Source: an uncultured Acetatifactor sp.
Lineage (GTDB): Bacteria; Bacillota; Clostridia; Lachnospirales; Lachnospiraceae
Length of the DNA stretch: 64,000 nucleotides
Direction of reading: 5' to 3'
Assembly: GCA_934436435.1 (NCBI GenBank)
Contig: CAKSAN010000002.1
Coordinates: 248,001-312,000 of the forward strand
Part shown: in pieces, positions 16,892 through 25,596 of the stretch
How positions within the stretch are numbered: position 1 is the first letter of the stretch
Layout: each line of letters opens with the position of its first letter
The notes under the pieces: generated by a model
Databases searched by the model: none
What the model was told of the DNA's origin: nothing
The model's input: the letters and a program-made list of their open reading frames with translations, nothing else
Position numbers and translations under genes: made by a program

Positions 16892-18793
16892 ATGAAAAGA
16901 AAAGCAACAAGACTTCTGGCAATGGTTATGAGTACCCTGTTAGTAACCTCCCTGGCAGCCTGCGGAGACGGCAGTGATGAGAATGCGAATGAGGTATTGA
17001 CACCGGTGGAGGCAGAGCCGATGCTCTCGGATCTGGAACTGGAGATTGTCAATCTGGAAACAGAATACAATAAAGGAGAATTTACGCAGGCAGATTATCT
17101 GGCATTGGCAGATGCCTACAGCAGGGCAGGGTATATCCGCAGACAGCGGGATATGCTGGAACAGGACTATCGGCTTTATGAGGATGCGGAGGCCTTTGCT
17201 TCCCTGCAGGGAATCTGCGTGAATCTGGAAGAGGAGACTGAAGAGATCCGCAGCCGGGCGCAGGAAATGCGGAACAATCTGGAACTGACGGATTATGTGG
17301 ACGAGAGCATTAACCTCATAGACAGCGCCGACTGGTTCACTACCATGATGCCTAAATTGAAAGAAGGACAGCGCAGCTACTATCTGGAACAGGACGGCCA
17401 GACGCTGTTTTATGCGCAAGTGGGATACACAGAAGAAGGACAGTGCTTTTCGAAAGTATGGTATATGGGGGATCAGGCCAAACGTTTCTTAAGCCAGGAG
17501 GGAACAACGATTCGGCTGGTGACAGTGACCCCGGTCGGAACCGGAGACGGAGCCACAGAGACTCCGGATACGATGGAAACAGATACGGCGGACCCGGCAA
17601 CAGAGATTCCGGACACCACAGCACCTATGACGGATGCGCCGGAGACTATGGATCAATGGAACGGTATGTTCGAAGCCTGGAGTGTGGACAGCACCACCGG
17701 CAGTGTTACCCATGAACAGGGTACCCTGCAGAACGGGATACTTACCGGGGATTATACCTGCAACATACATCCGGGAGAAGGTACACTGGATGTATATTCT
17801 CTCTGGAGCAACCGGGAAGGCATGGAATATGCCACTTATACCGGCAGCTTTGATGCAGAGGGCAAAAGTCTGACGGAACAGCCTTCTGAGGAAATGAAGA
17901 AGAAACTGCTGGAAGGAACCGGATATATGGATCTTATTCTTTATGCGTATGATGCCACCGGAGAAAACTGCCTGTGGCAGGGGATCGGAGAAGACGCTTC
18001 TGCAGCAGACTATAGTTTTGGAGGAGAGATGATCGGACTGGAGACCCGCCCGGAATATACTTCTTATGAAGTAACAGCGGATATGACGACGGGGCATGAT
18101 ACAACAGGAAATACGGATACCGCAAACGCCGGGAATACTACCGGCAGTTCTGATGCGGCCGACAGCGCAACCCCTCAGATCCGTATTTTTGACGGAGAGA
18201 TCCAGTGGTTTGACGGAAAATACTGGGTCAGCGCCGGTAATGTGAAGGAAATGGAAAAACAGGATCCTTTTGTGGCGTACGAAGAGAACCATGGAGGGAC
18301 AGATTCCGGCAACATGACAGGAAGCATCACCGGTGGTGTCAACGGAAATACTTCCGATGGCAATGGCGGGCAGAATGTCACAGGTGGAACCGGTACGGGA
18401 GATAAGAATTCCGGAAGTATCCAGAAGCCTGCAGTGACAGCAAGTCCGGCACCTACGACGAAACCTGCCGCCACAGCGAAACCAGCAGCCACGGCGAAAC
18501 CCGCAGTGACAGCGAAACCTGCGGCAACGCCGGCACCTACACCGGCGCCGACACCGGAACCGGTACAGAATAATGATGATGACGATGATGACAGTGGCAG
18601 CAGCAATGATAATAACAGCAGCGACAGCGGCAGTTCTGATAGTGGCAGTTCCGACAACGGCAGTTCTGACAGTGGCAGTTCCGACAGCGGTAGTACCGAC
18701 AATGGCAGCAGTGACAGCGGCGATAGCGGCAACTCCGGCGGAGACAGCGGTGGAAATGACGTGGATGTGGACTGGACGCCGGATCTGCTGTAG
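16892..18793 (+). CDS. Lipoprotein with Ser-Asp-Gly repeat tail and DVxWT C-terminus
   Basis: A 633-residue predicted lipoprotein (lipobox LAAC near residue 25). Residues about 45-215 are a helical domain with SADWFTTMMPKLKEGQRSYY; a Thr-rich linker and a beta-rich domain (YATYTGSFDAEGKSLTEQPS near 310-335) follow. Both match the lipoprotein at 57469. A short motif near 430-460 (IRIFDGEIQWFDGKYWVSAG) matches one in the protein at 61578. Then come KPAATA-type repeats, a run of Asp, Ser-Asp-Gly repeats and a final DVDWTPDLL. It reads as a fusion of the two right-hand genes, next to a secreted hydrolase as they are. Function unknown; a surface stalk is likely. Confidence 0.75.
   Translation: MKRKATRLLAMVMSTLLVTSLAACGDGSDENANEVLTPVEAEPMLSDLELEIVNLETEYNKGEFTQADYLALADAYSRAGYIRRQRDMLEQDYRLYEDAEAFASLQGICVNLEEETEEIRSRAQEMRNNLELTDYVDESINLIDSADWFTTMMPKLKEGQRSYYLEQDGQTLFYAQVGYTEEGQCFSKVWYMGDQAKRFLSQEGTTIRLVTVTPVGTGDGATETPDTMETDTADPATEIPDTTAPMTDAPETMDQWNGMFEAWSVDSTTGSVTHEQGTLQNGILTGDYTCNIHPGEGTLDVYSLWSNREGMEYATYTGSFDAEGKSLTEQPSEEMKKKLLEGTGYMDLILYAYDATGENCLWQGIGEDASAADYSFGGEMIGLETRPEYTSYEVTADMTTGHDTTGNTDTANAGNTTGSSDAADSATPQIRIFDGEIQWFDGKYWVSAGNVKEMEKQDPFVAYEENHGGTDSGNMTGSITGGVNGNTSDGNGGQNVTGGTGTGDKNSGSIQKPAVTASPAPTTKPAATAKPAATAKPAVTAKPAATPAPTPAPTPEPVQNNDDDDDDSGSSNDNNSSDSGSSDSGSSDNGSSDSGSSDSGSTDNGSSDSGDSGNSGGDSGGNDVDVDWTPDLL
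18592..18760 (+). repeat. Ser-Asp-Gly coding repeats, left copy
   Basis: Imperfect tandem repeats of about 15 bases encode SDSGS/SDNGS units at the end of the lipoprotein gene at 16892, preceded by an Asp-coding run. The same kind of repeat, with less variation, occurs at 62154-62330. Confidence 0.85.
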
Positions 18794-18844
18794 AATGATA
18801 AGCTATATATGAAAAAGGAATCAGGAAAAAGGAATCAGATAGAA

Positions 18845-20332
18845 ATGAAATTAACGGAAAAGAAAAAACTGATATTAATCAATATTGTGTGTCTGCTGGC
18901 ATTGGCGGTCATTCTATGGCCTGTGCTGGTCATGGCCAAATATGATTACCCTTCCGGGGATGACTGGTCCTATGGAAAATACGTCTACCAGGCAATACAG
19001 GCGGGAGAAGGATTCACCGGTGCCTTTCATGCCATCGTCCGAACCATGACCGAAAACGCATGGGAACCGAGATTTGCCAATATCTTTCTGGCTTCGCTGC
19101 AGCCGGGAGTCCTGGGAGAGCATTTTTATCGGATCACTCCCTGGCTGATGATTGGATCCATCATTTTGTCCCAGCTGCTGCTTCTTAAGGTGTGTATTGC
19201 AGACCGGGCAAAGGAAAATGCATGGTTTATTCTGCCGATCGGCATTCCCGTGGCAATTCTTCAGATACTTTACTGCACCTGCCCGGAGGAAAGCTTTTAC
19301 TGGTACACCGGCGCTGTGAATTATACTTTCATATATAGTCTGTCTCTGGTTCTTCTGGCACTGTGCCTGAAAATCGGTATGGGAGATAACAGCAAGGTAA
19401 AACAGGTGGTATTGACGGTTCTGGCATGCCTGCTGGCTCTATTGGTGGGCGGCGACAACTTTGCCACCAGTGTATCCACCATGTGTCTGCTGATCTGCCT
19501 GGAGATCCTATTCTGGATATACCGCAGGGATGCCTTTCGACGGACGTGGATCGTGGCATTACTGGAGATTCTCAGCCTTTTGAAATGCGTGACATCACCG
19601 CTGGCGCAGAACAGACTTAACGGTAATTTTGGCGGAAACGCTGCAACATCCCCGGTGATGGCAATCTTACTTTCTTTCCAGAGAACCTTTATGAACATCA
19701 TCAGCTGGACGAACCTTAAGATTCTCCTGTTATTGGTGCTTCTGGTTCCCTTTATCTGGAAAGCAGTGCGGAAGATGAACTATAATTTCCGGTTCCCCGG
19801 CCTGTTTACCCTGCTGTCTTTTGGTATATATTCTTCCCAGGCGACGGCTACAATCTACGTGGACGGAACCATGGGCGGAGGCAGACAGGGAGCTATTCTG
19901 TGGTATTTTTATGTGCTGTGGATGGTGGCAAATGTGATGTATTGGTGCGGATGGATCGCAAAAAGCATTGTAAAGACGGAAAGGGCAGAGAAAGCGGATC
20001 TTTTATTCCAGAAGTATCTGCTACGTTATTGTACCGTGACCGGAGCATTTCTGGCAGTAGCGGTTTTGTTCGGAAATGTAGACAGTACGGTCAGCTACCG
20101 TGCTTATCGTATGTGGAGAAACGGTTGGGCACAGGCCTACGGTGCCGGCTGGGAGGAAAGAATTAAAGTACTGAAAGATGATTCTGTGAAAAATCCCGAG
20201 TTCACACCATTGAACCATGTAGAACTGATCATGTACACAGATCTTCAACCGGAGAACGGCTATGTTTGGGTAAATACAGCCTGTGCAGAGTATTACGGAA
20301 AAGAATCCGTGAAAGTGGTGACGGAACAGTAA
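18845..20332 (+). CDS. DUF6056-like / GT-C-type membrane protein
   Basis: A 495-residue polytopic membrane protein with about eleven helices. After the first helix the outer loop reads YDYPSGDDWSYG, the acidic pair seen in GT-C-type and DUF6056 proteins; CPEESFYWYTGAVNYTFIYS is another family-like block. The last 80 residues are an outer soluble tail. ATG 18845 is chosen over the in-frame ATG at 18809 because AAAGGA lies before it. It may add side sugars from a lipid-phosphate donor to a finished glycan, which is inferred from the fold only. Confidence 0.68.
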   Translation: MKLTEKKKLILINIVCLLALAVILWPVLVMAKYDYPSGDDWSYGKYVYQAIQAGEGFTGAFHAIVRTMTENAWEPRFANIFLASLQPGVLGEHFYRITPWLMIGSIILSQLLLLKVCIADRAKENAWFILPIGIPVAILQILYCTCPEESFYWYTGAVNYTFIYSLSLVLLALCLKIGMGDNSKVKQVVLTVLACLLALLVGGDNFATSVSTMCLLICLEILFWIYRRDAFRRTWIVALLEILSLLKCVTSPLAQNRLNGNFGGNAATSPVMAILLSFQRTFMNIISWTNLKILLLLVLLVPFIWKAVRKMNYNFRFPGLFTLLSFGIYSSQATATIYVDGTMGGGRQGAILWYFYVLWMVANVMYWCGWIAKSIVKTERAEKADLLFQKYLLRYCTVTGAFLAVAVLFGNVDSTVSYRAYRMWRNGWAQAYGAGWEERIKVLKDDSVKNPEFTPLNHVELIMYTDLQPENGYVWVNTACAEYYGKESVKVVTEQ

Positions 20333-20454
20333 AGGGATAGGTCCAGTTATTGACAGAGAATAAAAGCTTGTACTTATAGGATAAATTGATTAAAATAAAA
20401 AAGAGTGTGCAATTCTATGGGTATTTAATAAAAATAGAAACTGAGGATTACAAT

Positions 20455-22059
20455 ATGGAACTTACAGTTAAGGGGAAGACATTTCATATATGGTCAAAGA
20501 AGAGAATGTTATATACCATCTGCTTTTTCCTTTTCTGTGTGATTGATCAGAGAACAAAAACCGGTTCCGGACTAGATGGAATTATAGAGACCTTCAGTAA
20601 TATGGTAGGAGTGCTGATGGCGGTCATTATTATGTCACACTATAAACGGGAAGAATTTATGGCCTGTAAAATCCCCTATATTATATGGACTGTGGTTGGA
20701 TTGACGGCAGGGGTTCTGTTTACCGTTTTTGGACAGCCATATGCGTATTTCAGGAATAGTCGTGTGATGTTGGGCATAGAGGTGCTTTTGTTTGGATATG
20801 TGGTGATTTACACAGTCATCACTGTATTTATTCAAAAAAGGTATCCGAAATTGAATAAAGGAATCTTTGGGTTGTGGCTGGTTATGATGCTCCTGATGAT
20901 CTTTTCGAGAAGTGACTACTTATGGCCGTTTGGCTATTTTTTGATGTTTGGCTGCTTCTACCTTACGGATTTTACAGAAGATGAACAAGAGGATTTATTT
21001 CAGGGTATCATGAACGGAGTTATCTTGGCCTTTTTTGCTTTTCAGGGTTACTGTTGTGTGTTTCGACCGTATGATCAGGTAAGGTATCTGGGAATCTATA
21101 ATAATTGTAATCTGAATGGCCTGTTTTATCTGATCGTGCTGGCAGCCGTGTTTGGAAAAATACTGTATGTAACGAAAGAGAACAAACACAAGTTCTGGAG
21201 AGTATATTACTGGCTCGGTGCAGGGACAGTTTATTCCTTTCTGTTTATGACCATCGGTCGGACGGCATGGATGGTGTCATTTATATTGGGGCTGTTGTTT
21301 CTTGGCTTCTATCAGGGAATAAAAGCCCGGAGGCATTATATCAGAAATGGATTGCTCTTAGTGGCATGTGTTTGCACAATGTTCCCATTGGTATTCGGGA
21401 TGACCAGATATCTGCCACCGGTATTTCACCATCCCGTGTGGTTTTGGGGAGAGTGGAGTGAAGAAAAGGTACATTCATGGGATCCATGGAATTCGGAAAA
21501 ATACGTGGATCTGGATGAACTACTGGAAACGGCTATCGGAAGAACCACAGAAATTACAGAAGGTATTTTCAGCAGATATCCTTTTGCAATGAAGGCGTTT
21601 GCGGCGGAACAACAGGAAACGGTATCGCAGGAAGAACTGCGGCAGAAAAATGCCGCTTTAAAAACAGAGGAGGAATATACGAATCCTTTTTTGGTGCGTA
21701 AGACGATATATAGTCATTATCTTGCAGAACTAAACCTCAGGGGACATACTCAGTCAGATCAGGGATTCCAATTAACCTACTTTTATTGGATCGGACATGC
21801 CCATAATATATATCTGCAATTTGCCACCGATTTTGGTATACCTGCTGTGTTGTGCATGATTATTCTGTGTATATGGAGCATTGTTAAACTGGTTCGCAGA
21901 TATTATCGGAAGGGGATGCCGGTGGTGGCCGCGGGCAGCATCTTTATTATGCTGGTGCCGCTCTTGTTTGGAATGTTGGAATATTCCTGGGGAAGCAGTG
22001 CTCTTACCATGTTACTTTTATTCCTGTGCTGGAGACAAACGTTAGTTTATGAAAAATAA
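20455..22059 (+). CDS. O-antigen polymerase/ligase-like protein (Wzy_C family)
   Basis: A 534-residue protein with about twelve helices and a long outer loop around residues 320-440. Near residue 440-460 is AHNIYLQFATDFGIPAVL, the conserved His-Asn-x3-Gln signature of WaaL/Wzy_C proteins, and IGRTAWMVSFILGLLF contains the conserved Arg in the preceding part. It should join or polymerise lipid-linked glycans outside the membrane. ATG 20455 with AGGA upstream is preferred over a TTG 69 bases earlier. It overlaps the dehydratase gene by 11 bases. A TTGACA at 20350-20355 may mark a promoter, but its -10 is poor. Confidence 0.85.
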   Translation: MELTVKGKTFHIWSKKRMLYTICFFLFCVIDQRTKTGSGLDGIIETFSNMVGVLMAVIIMSHYKREEFMACKIPYIIWTVVGLTAGVLFTVFGQPYAYFRNSRVMLGIEVLLFGYVVIYTVITVFIQKRYPKLNKGIFGLWLVMMLLMIFSRSDYLWPFGYFLMFGCFYLTDFTEDEQEDLFQGIMNGVILAFFAFQGYCCVFRPYDQVRYLGIYNNCNLNGLFYLIVLAAVFGKILYVTKENKHKFWRVYYWLGAGTVYSFLFMTIGRTAWMVSFILGLLFLGFYQGIKARRHYIRNGLLLVACVCTMFPLVFGMTRYLPPVFHHPVWFWGEWSEEKVHSWDPWNSEKYVDLDELLETAIGRTTEITEGIFSRYPFAMKAFAAEQQETVSQEELRQKNAALKTEEEYTNPFLVRKTIYSHYLAELNLRGHTQSDQGFQLTYFYWIGHAHNIYLQFATDFGIPAVLCMIILCIWSIVKLVRRYYRKGMPVVAAGSIFIMLVPLLFGMLEYSWGSSALTMLLLFLCWRQTLVYEK

Positions 22060-23911
22060 TTTTTTGAAAATTCCTGTAAACAGAATTATCGCATTGTTGA
22101 TCATGGACACGATGTCCATCGTTATTGCATCTTTTGCGGCAATTTATATTCGCTTTGATTTTCAGTTTAATGCGATACCGAAAGAATATATGACGAAGTT
22201 CGAATATATTCTTCCGTTTAACATTGCATTTACCTTGCTGTTCTTTGTGATCTGGAAGCTGTATAAAAGCGTATGGCGTTATGCCAGTGCCACAGAGATG
22301 CTGAATATTGTGTTCGCCACCTGCTGTGCGTCGGCAGCACAGCTGGTGTTTTGTAATATTACCAATCAGAAAATGCCGAGGAGTTATTATATCATCTATC
22401 TGTTCCTGCTGTTTACAATGACCTGTGGGATTCGTTTCAGTTACCGTATTTTGCGTATCATTAATATGAAACGGGTAGATATGAGACAGAAGAAAACCGG
22501 TAGCAATGTGATGCTGATCGGCGGTGGAGCAGCTGCAAACAGTATTTTAAAAGAAGCAGAATCCAGCCAGTTCGTTTCTATGAATATCAAATGTATTATT
22601 GATGATAATCCCGGCTGTCACGGAAAGTTCCTGCGCGGTGTGCCCATCGTAGGTGGACGGGACAAGATTGTGGATGCGGTGGGGCAATACAGCATTGATG
22701 AAATTATTTTTGCTATTCCTTCTGCAAGCAATAAAGTACGCAGAGACATTTTGGATATCTGTAAAGAGACTGGCTGCAAACTTCGTACATTACCCGGCAT
22801 CTATCAGCTGATTAATGGTGATGTATCGGTATCAAAGCTGAAGGAAGTAGAGATCGAAGATCTTCTGGGAAGAGATCCCATTCAGATCAATACCGAAGAA
22901 ATATTGGATTCGGTGCACAACAAGGTGATTTTGGTCACCGGCGGCGGTGGTTCCATAGGCAGTGAGTTGTGCAGACAGATTGCTGCGCATCATCCGAAGC
23001 AACTAATCATATTAGATATATATGAGAACAGTGTCTATGAGATCCAGCAGGAATTGTTGCGGAAATATCCGGAATTGAATCCGGTAGTACTGATTGCATC
23101 GGTGCGGAATACTGCCCGGATAGAGAAAATTTTTGAAGCCTATCATCCGGATATTGTTTATCATGCGGCGGCTCATAAGCATGTGCCCCTCATGGAGACC
23201 AGCCCCAACGAGGCTATCAAGAACAACGTATTCGGCACCTACAAGACCGCACAGGCCGCAGCCAGATGTGGGGTAAAGAAATTCGTGCTGATCTCAACGG
23301 ATAAGGCGGTCAATCCCACCAATATCATGGGAGCATCCAAGAGAATCTGCGAAATGGTCATTCAGATGATGAACAATACGACAGATACTAATTTTGTTGC
23401 GGTACGTTTCGGCAACGTACTGGGTAGCAACGGCAGTGTGATTCCTCTGTTCAAACAGCAGATCGCCGCAGGCGGTCCTGTGACGGTAACAGATCCCAAC
23501 ATCATCCGCTATTTTATGACCATACCGGAGGCCGTATCTCTGGTATTGCAGGCGGGAGCCTATGCCAGAGGCGGAGAGATCTTCGTGCTGAACATGGGAG
23601 AACCGGTGAAGATCCTGGATCTGGCCACGAACCTGATCAAACTCTCCGGCTATAAGCCCAACGAGGATATCGAGATCAAATTTACCGGCCTGCGTCCCGG
23701 AGAAAAAATGTACGAAGAACTTCTGATGAACGAAGAGGGCCTGAAAGAAACGGCCAATAAAATGATCTTTATTGGCAAGCCCATTGAATTCAACGAAGAA
23801 GAATTCTGCAGACAGTTGGATATCCTGGAACAGGAAGCGGTGAATGAAGACGGTGACATTCGCGTGGAAGTAATGAAGATCGTACCTACTTATCATCCCA
23901 CGGAGGAATAA
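22049..23911 (+). CDS. UDP-N-acetylhexosamine 4,6-dehydratase (CapD/PglF/WbpM family)
   Basis: A 620-residue membrane-bound dehydratase. Four N-terminal helices (about 12-120) precede a first Rossmann-like region with MLIGGGAAANSILKEA and a second, catalytic SDR domain from about residue 290: VTGGGGSIGSELCRQI binds NAD, and LISTDKAVNPTNIMGASKR carries the Ser, Met and Lys of this family, where Met replaces the usual SDR Tyr. Expected reaction: UDP-GlcNAc to UDP-4-keto-6-deoxy-GlcNAc. The next two genes are a sugar transferase and an SDR reductase, completing a short pathway. No aminotransferase or acetyltransferase is near, which argues against bacillosamine. Confidence 0.93.
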   Translation: MKNNFLKIPVNRIIALLIMDTMSIVIASFAAIYIRFDFQFNAIPKEYMTKFEYILPFNIAFTLLFFVIWKLYKSVWRYASATEMLNIVFATCCASAAQLVFCNITNQKMPRSYYIIYLFLLFTMTCGIRFSYRILRIINMKRVDMRQKKTGSNVMLIGGGAAANSILKEAESSQFVSMNIKCIIDDNPGCHGKFLRGVPIVGGRDKIVDAVGQYSIDEIIFAIPSASNKVRRDILDICKETGCKLRTLPGIYQLINGDVSVSKLKEVEIEDLLGRDPIQINTEEILDSVHNKVILVTGGGGSIGSELCRQIAAHHPKQLIILDIYENSVYEIQQELLRKYPELNPVVLIASVRNTARIEKIFEAYHPDIVYHAAAHKHVPLMETSPNEAIKNNVFGTYKTAQAAARCGVKKFVLISTDKAVNPTNIMGASKRICEMVIQMMNNTTDTNFVAVRFGNVLGSNGSVIPLFKQQIAAGGPVTVTDPNIIRYFMTIPEAVSLVLQAGAYARGGEIFVLNMGEPVKILDLATNLIKLSGYKPNEDIEIKFTGLRPGEKMYEELLMNEEGLKETANKMIFIGKPIEFNEEEFCRQLDILEQEAVNEDGDIRVEVMKIVPTYHPTEE

Positions 23912-23915
23912 GGAT

Positions 23916-24533
23916 ATGTATACTCCTATAAAAAGAGTGATCGATATTGTATTGAGCGGACTGGGGATCGTGTTTCTGTTCCCGCTGCTTCTGGTGCTAT
24001 GCATTGCCATCAAGCTGGATTCCCCCGGCCCCATCCTGTTCTGCCAGAAGCGAGTAGGCATCCATAAAAAACATTTTATGATCTACAAATTCCGGACCAT
24101 GCGAACTGATACACCGAAGGATATGCCGACGCATCTGCTGGCCGATCCGGAACAGTATATTACAAAGACCGGAAAATTCCTGCGCAAGACCAGCCTGGAT
24201 GAACTTCCCCAGATCTTCAACATTTTCAAGGGAGATATGAGCATCGTAGGACCCAGACCGGCATTGTGGAATCAGTACGATCTGATCGAGGAACGGGATA
24301 AATACGGCGCCAATGATGTGCTGCCGGGACTGACCGGATGGGCGCAGATCAACGGCAGAGACGAACTGGAGATCCCCGTAAAAGCAAAGCTGGATGGAGA
24401 ATACGTGGCAAAATACGGATTCGCTATGGACCTTCGCTGCTTCTTCGGCACTTTCGCAAGCGTGCTGAGACAGGATGGCGTCGTAGAAGGCGGAACGGGG
24501 AGTATGCATAAGGAGAATTCCAACGAAAAATGA
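23916..24533 (+). CDS. Small monotopic phosphoglycosyltransferase (PglC-like)
   Basis: A 205-residue bacterial sugar transferase holding only the catalytic part: one membrane hairpin (VIDIVLSGLGIVFLFPLLLV), then SPGPILFCQKRVG, KFRTMRTD, LDELPQIFNIFKGDMSIVGP and RPAL. It transfers a sugar-1-phosphate to undecaprenyl phosphate. Its position between the CapD-type dehydratase and the SDR reductase suggests a 6-deoxy-HexNAc-1-phosphate donor. It starts 5 bases after the dehydratase stop and overlaps the reductase by 4. It is distinct from the long transferase at 6309. Confidence 0.92.
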   Translation: MYTPIKRVIDIVLSGLGIVFLFPLLLVLCIAIKLDSPGPILFCQKRVGIHKKHFMIYKFRTMRTDTPKDMPTHLLADPEQYITKTGKFLRKTSLDELPQIFNIFKGDMSIVGPRPALWNQYDLIEERDKYGANDVLPGLTGWAQINGRDELEIPVKAKLDGEYVAKYGFAMDLRCFFGTFASVLRQDGVVEGGTGSMHKENSNEK

Positions 24534-25378
24534 AAAAAATATTGATTCTGGGTGCCAATAGTTATATTGGCACTTCTTTTCGCAATTATCTGACAACAAA
24601 ATATTCCGGACAATATATCGCGGATACCGTCAGCTTGCGGGGAACGGCATGGCAGCAGGAAGACTGGAGCGGATATGACAGTATCCTGAATGTTACGGGA
24701 AAAGCCCATGCGGATATCACATCGCTGTCGGAGGAACAAAGACAGGAATATTATACGGTGAACTGTGAACTGGCCTGTGAAGCTGCAGAAAAGGTAATCG
24801 GCGACGGAGCCGCGCAGTATATCTACCTTAGCAGTATTATTGTCTACGGAGACAGCAGCAACAGCAGAAAACCCGTAAGGATCACTGCGTGTACTCAGCC
24901 GACACCCTCGAACTTTTACGGGGACAGCAAGCTTAAGGCAGAACAGAAGCTGCAGGCATTGTTTGCCAATGCAGAAGGAAGGACGAAACTGGCAATCCTG
25001 CGTCTCCCCATGATCTATGGCCCCGGCTGCAAGGGGAATTACAAAACTTTGGTAAAGCTGGCAGAGAAACTGCCCCTGTTTCCCACATATCATAATGAGC
25101 GCAGCGTGCTTCAGATAGAACATCTTGCGGAATATCTGAGAACGCTGGTGGACAATGATGGAGAGGGGCTTTTCTGGCCACAGGATGAAAAGTATCGAAG
25201 TACACCGGACATGGTCTTCGAACTTGCGGAAAAGGCAGGAAGGCATATCCTTCCGGCAGCCTGGCTGAATCCTTTTGTCCGATTGGCATTCTATCTTCCG
25301 GGAAAGCCGGGGAAACTTGCAAGAAAAGCGTTTGGAACATTGACGATTGACAGAGAAAAAGACTTGAAAACAGATTGA
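24530..25378 (+). CDS. NAD-dependent epimerase/dehydratase, probable 4-keto reductase
   Basis: A 282-residue extended SDR. The N-terminal dinucleotide site reads LILGANSYIGTSF, a variant of GxxGxxG. The catalytic Tyr-x3-Lys is in NFYGDSKLKAEQ, with YLSSIIVYGD supplying the Ser. After a CapD-type dehydratase and PglC-like transferase, the likely reaction is reduction of UDP-4-keto-6-deoxy-HexNAc to UDP-QuiNAc or UDP-FucNAc; the stereochemistry cannot be read off. It ends the operon segment before the inserted ATPase cassette. Confidence 0.82.
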   Translation: MKKILILGANSYIGTSFRNYLTTKYSGQYIADTVSLRGTAWQQEDWSGYDSILNVTGKAHADITSLSEEQRQEYYTVNCELACEAAEKVIGDGAAQYIYLSSIIVYGDSSNSRKPVRITACTQPTPSNFYGDSKLKAEQKLQALFANAEGRTKLAILRLPMIYGPGCKGNYKTLVKLAEKLPLFPTYHNERSVLQIEHLAEYLRTLVDNDGEGLFWPQDEKYRSTPDMVFELAEKAGRHILPAAWLNPFVRLAFYLPGKPGKLARKAFGTLTIDREKDLKTD

Positions 25379-25521
25379 GAATATGGTATGAATGAAATAT
25401 GTTAATTCATATCTTATGTAAAAGTCATGCATATCGCAGTATATTCCTTTCAAGATGAACTAATTGATAAGAGAAATGGGTGAAATGTGGGATAAACTGC
25501 GGATGGTTTCGAACGAATTCA

Positions 25522-25550
25522 TTGAAACGGATGATTATATTGGGTATAAT
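25522..25550 (+). promoter_or_regulatory. Promoter of the AAA ATPase cassette
   Basis: TTGAAA (25522-25527) and TATAAT (25545-25550) are exactly 17 bases apart, 47 bases before the ATPase start at 25597. The gap from 25379 to 25596 holds no other recognisable element. It gives the cassette a transcript separate from the glycan operon. Confidence 0.72.
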
Positions 25551-25596
25551 GAAAAAGTAGTGTAGTATCCGAATGGATGGAAGGATAAGACAAAGA

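Noticed and set aside
15942..16922. Antisense reading frame (326 residues) opposite the glucosaminidase
   Set aside because: Shadow of the coding strand; the opposite frame holds a domain conserved with the 58450 protein.
20350..20380. TTGACA upstream of the Wzy-like gene as a promoter
   Set aside because: The -35 is perfect, but no acceptable -10 lies 16-18 bases downstream.
24272..25453. Long antisense reading frame (393 residues) opposite the sugar transferase and SDR
   Set aside because: Runs across two well-supported genes on the other strand, with no recognisable domain.
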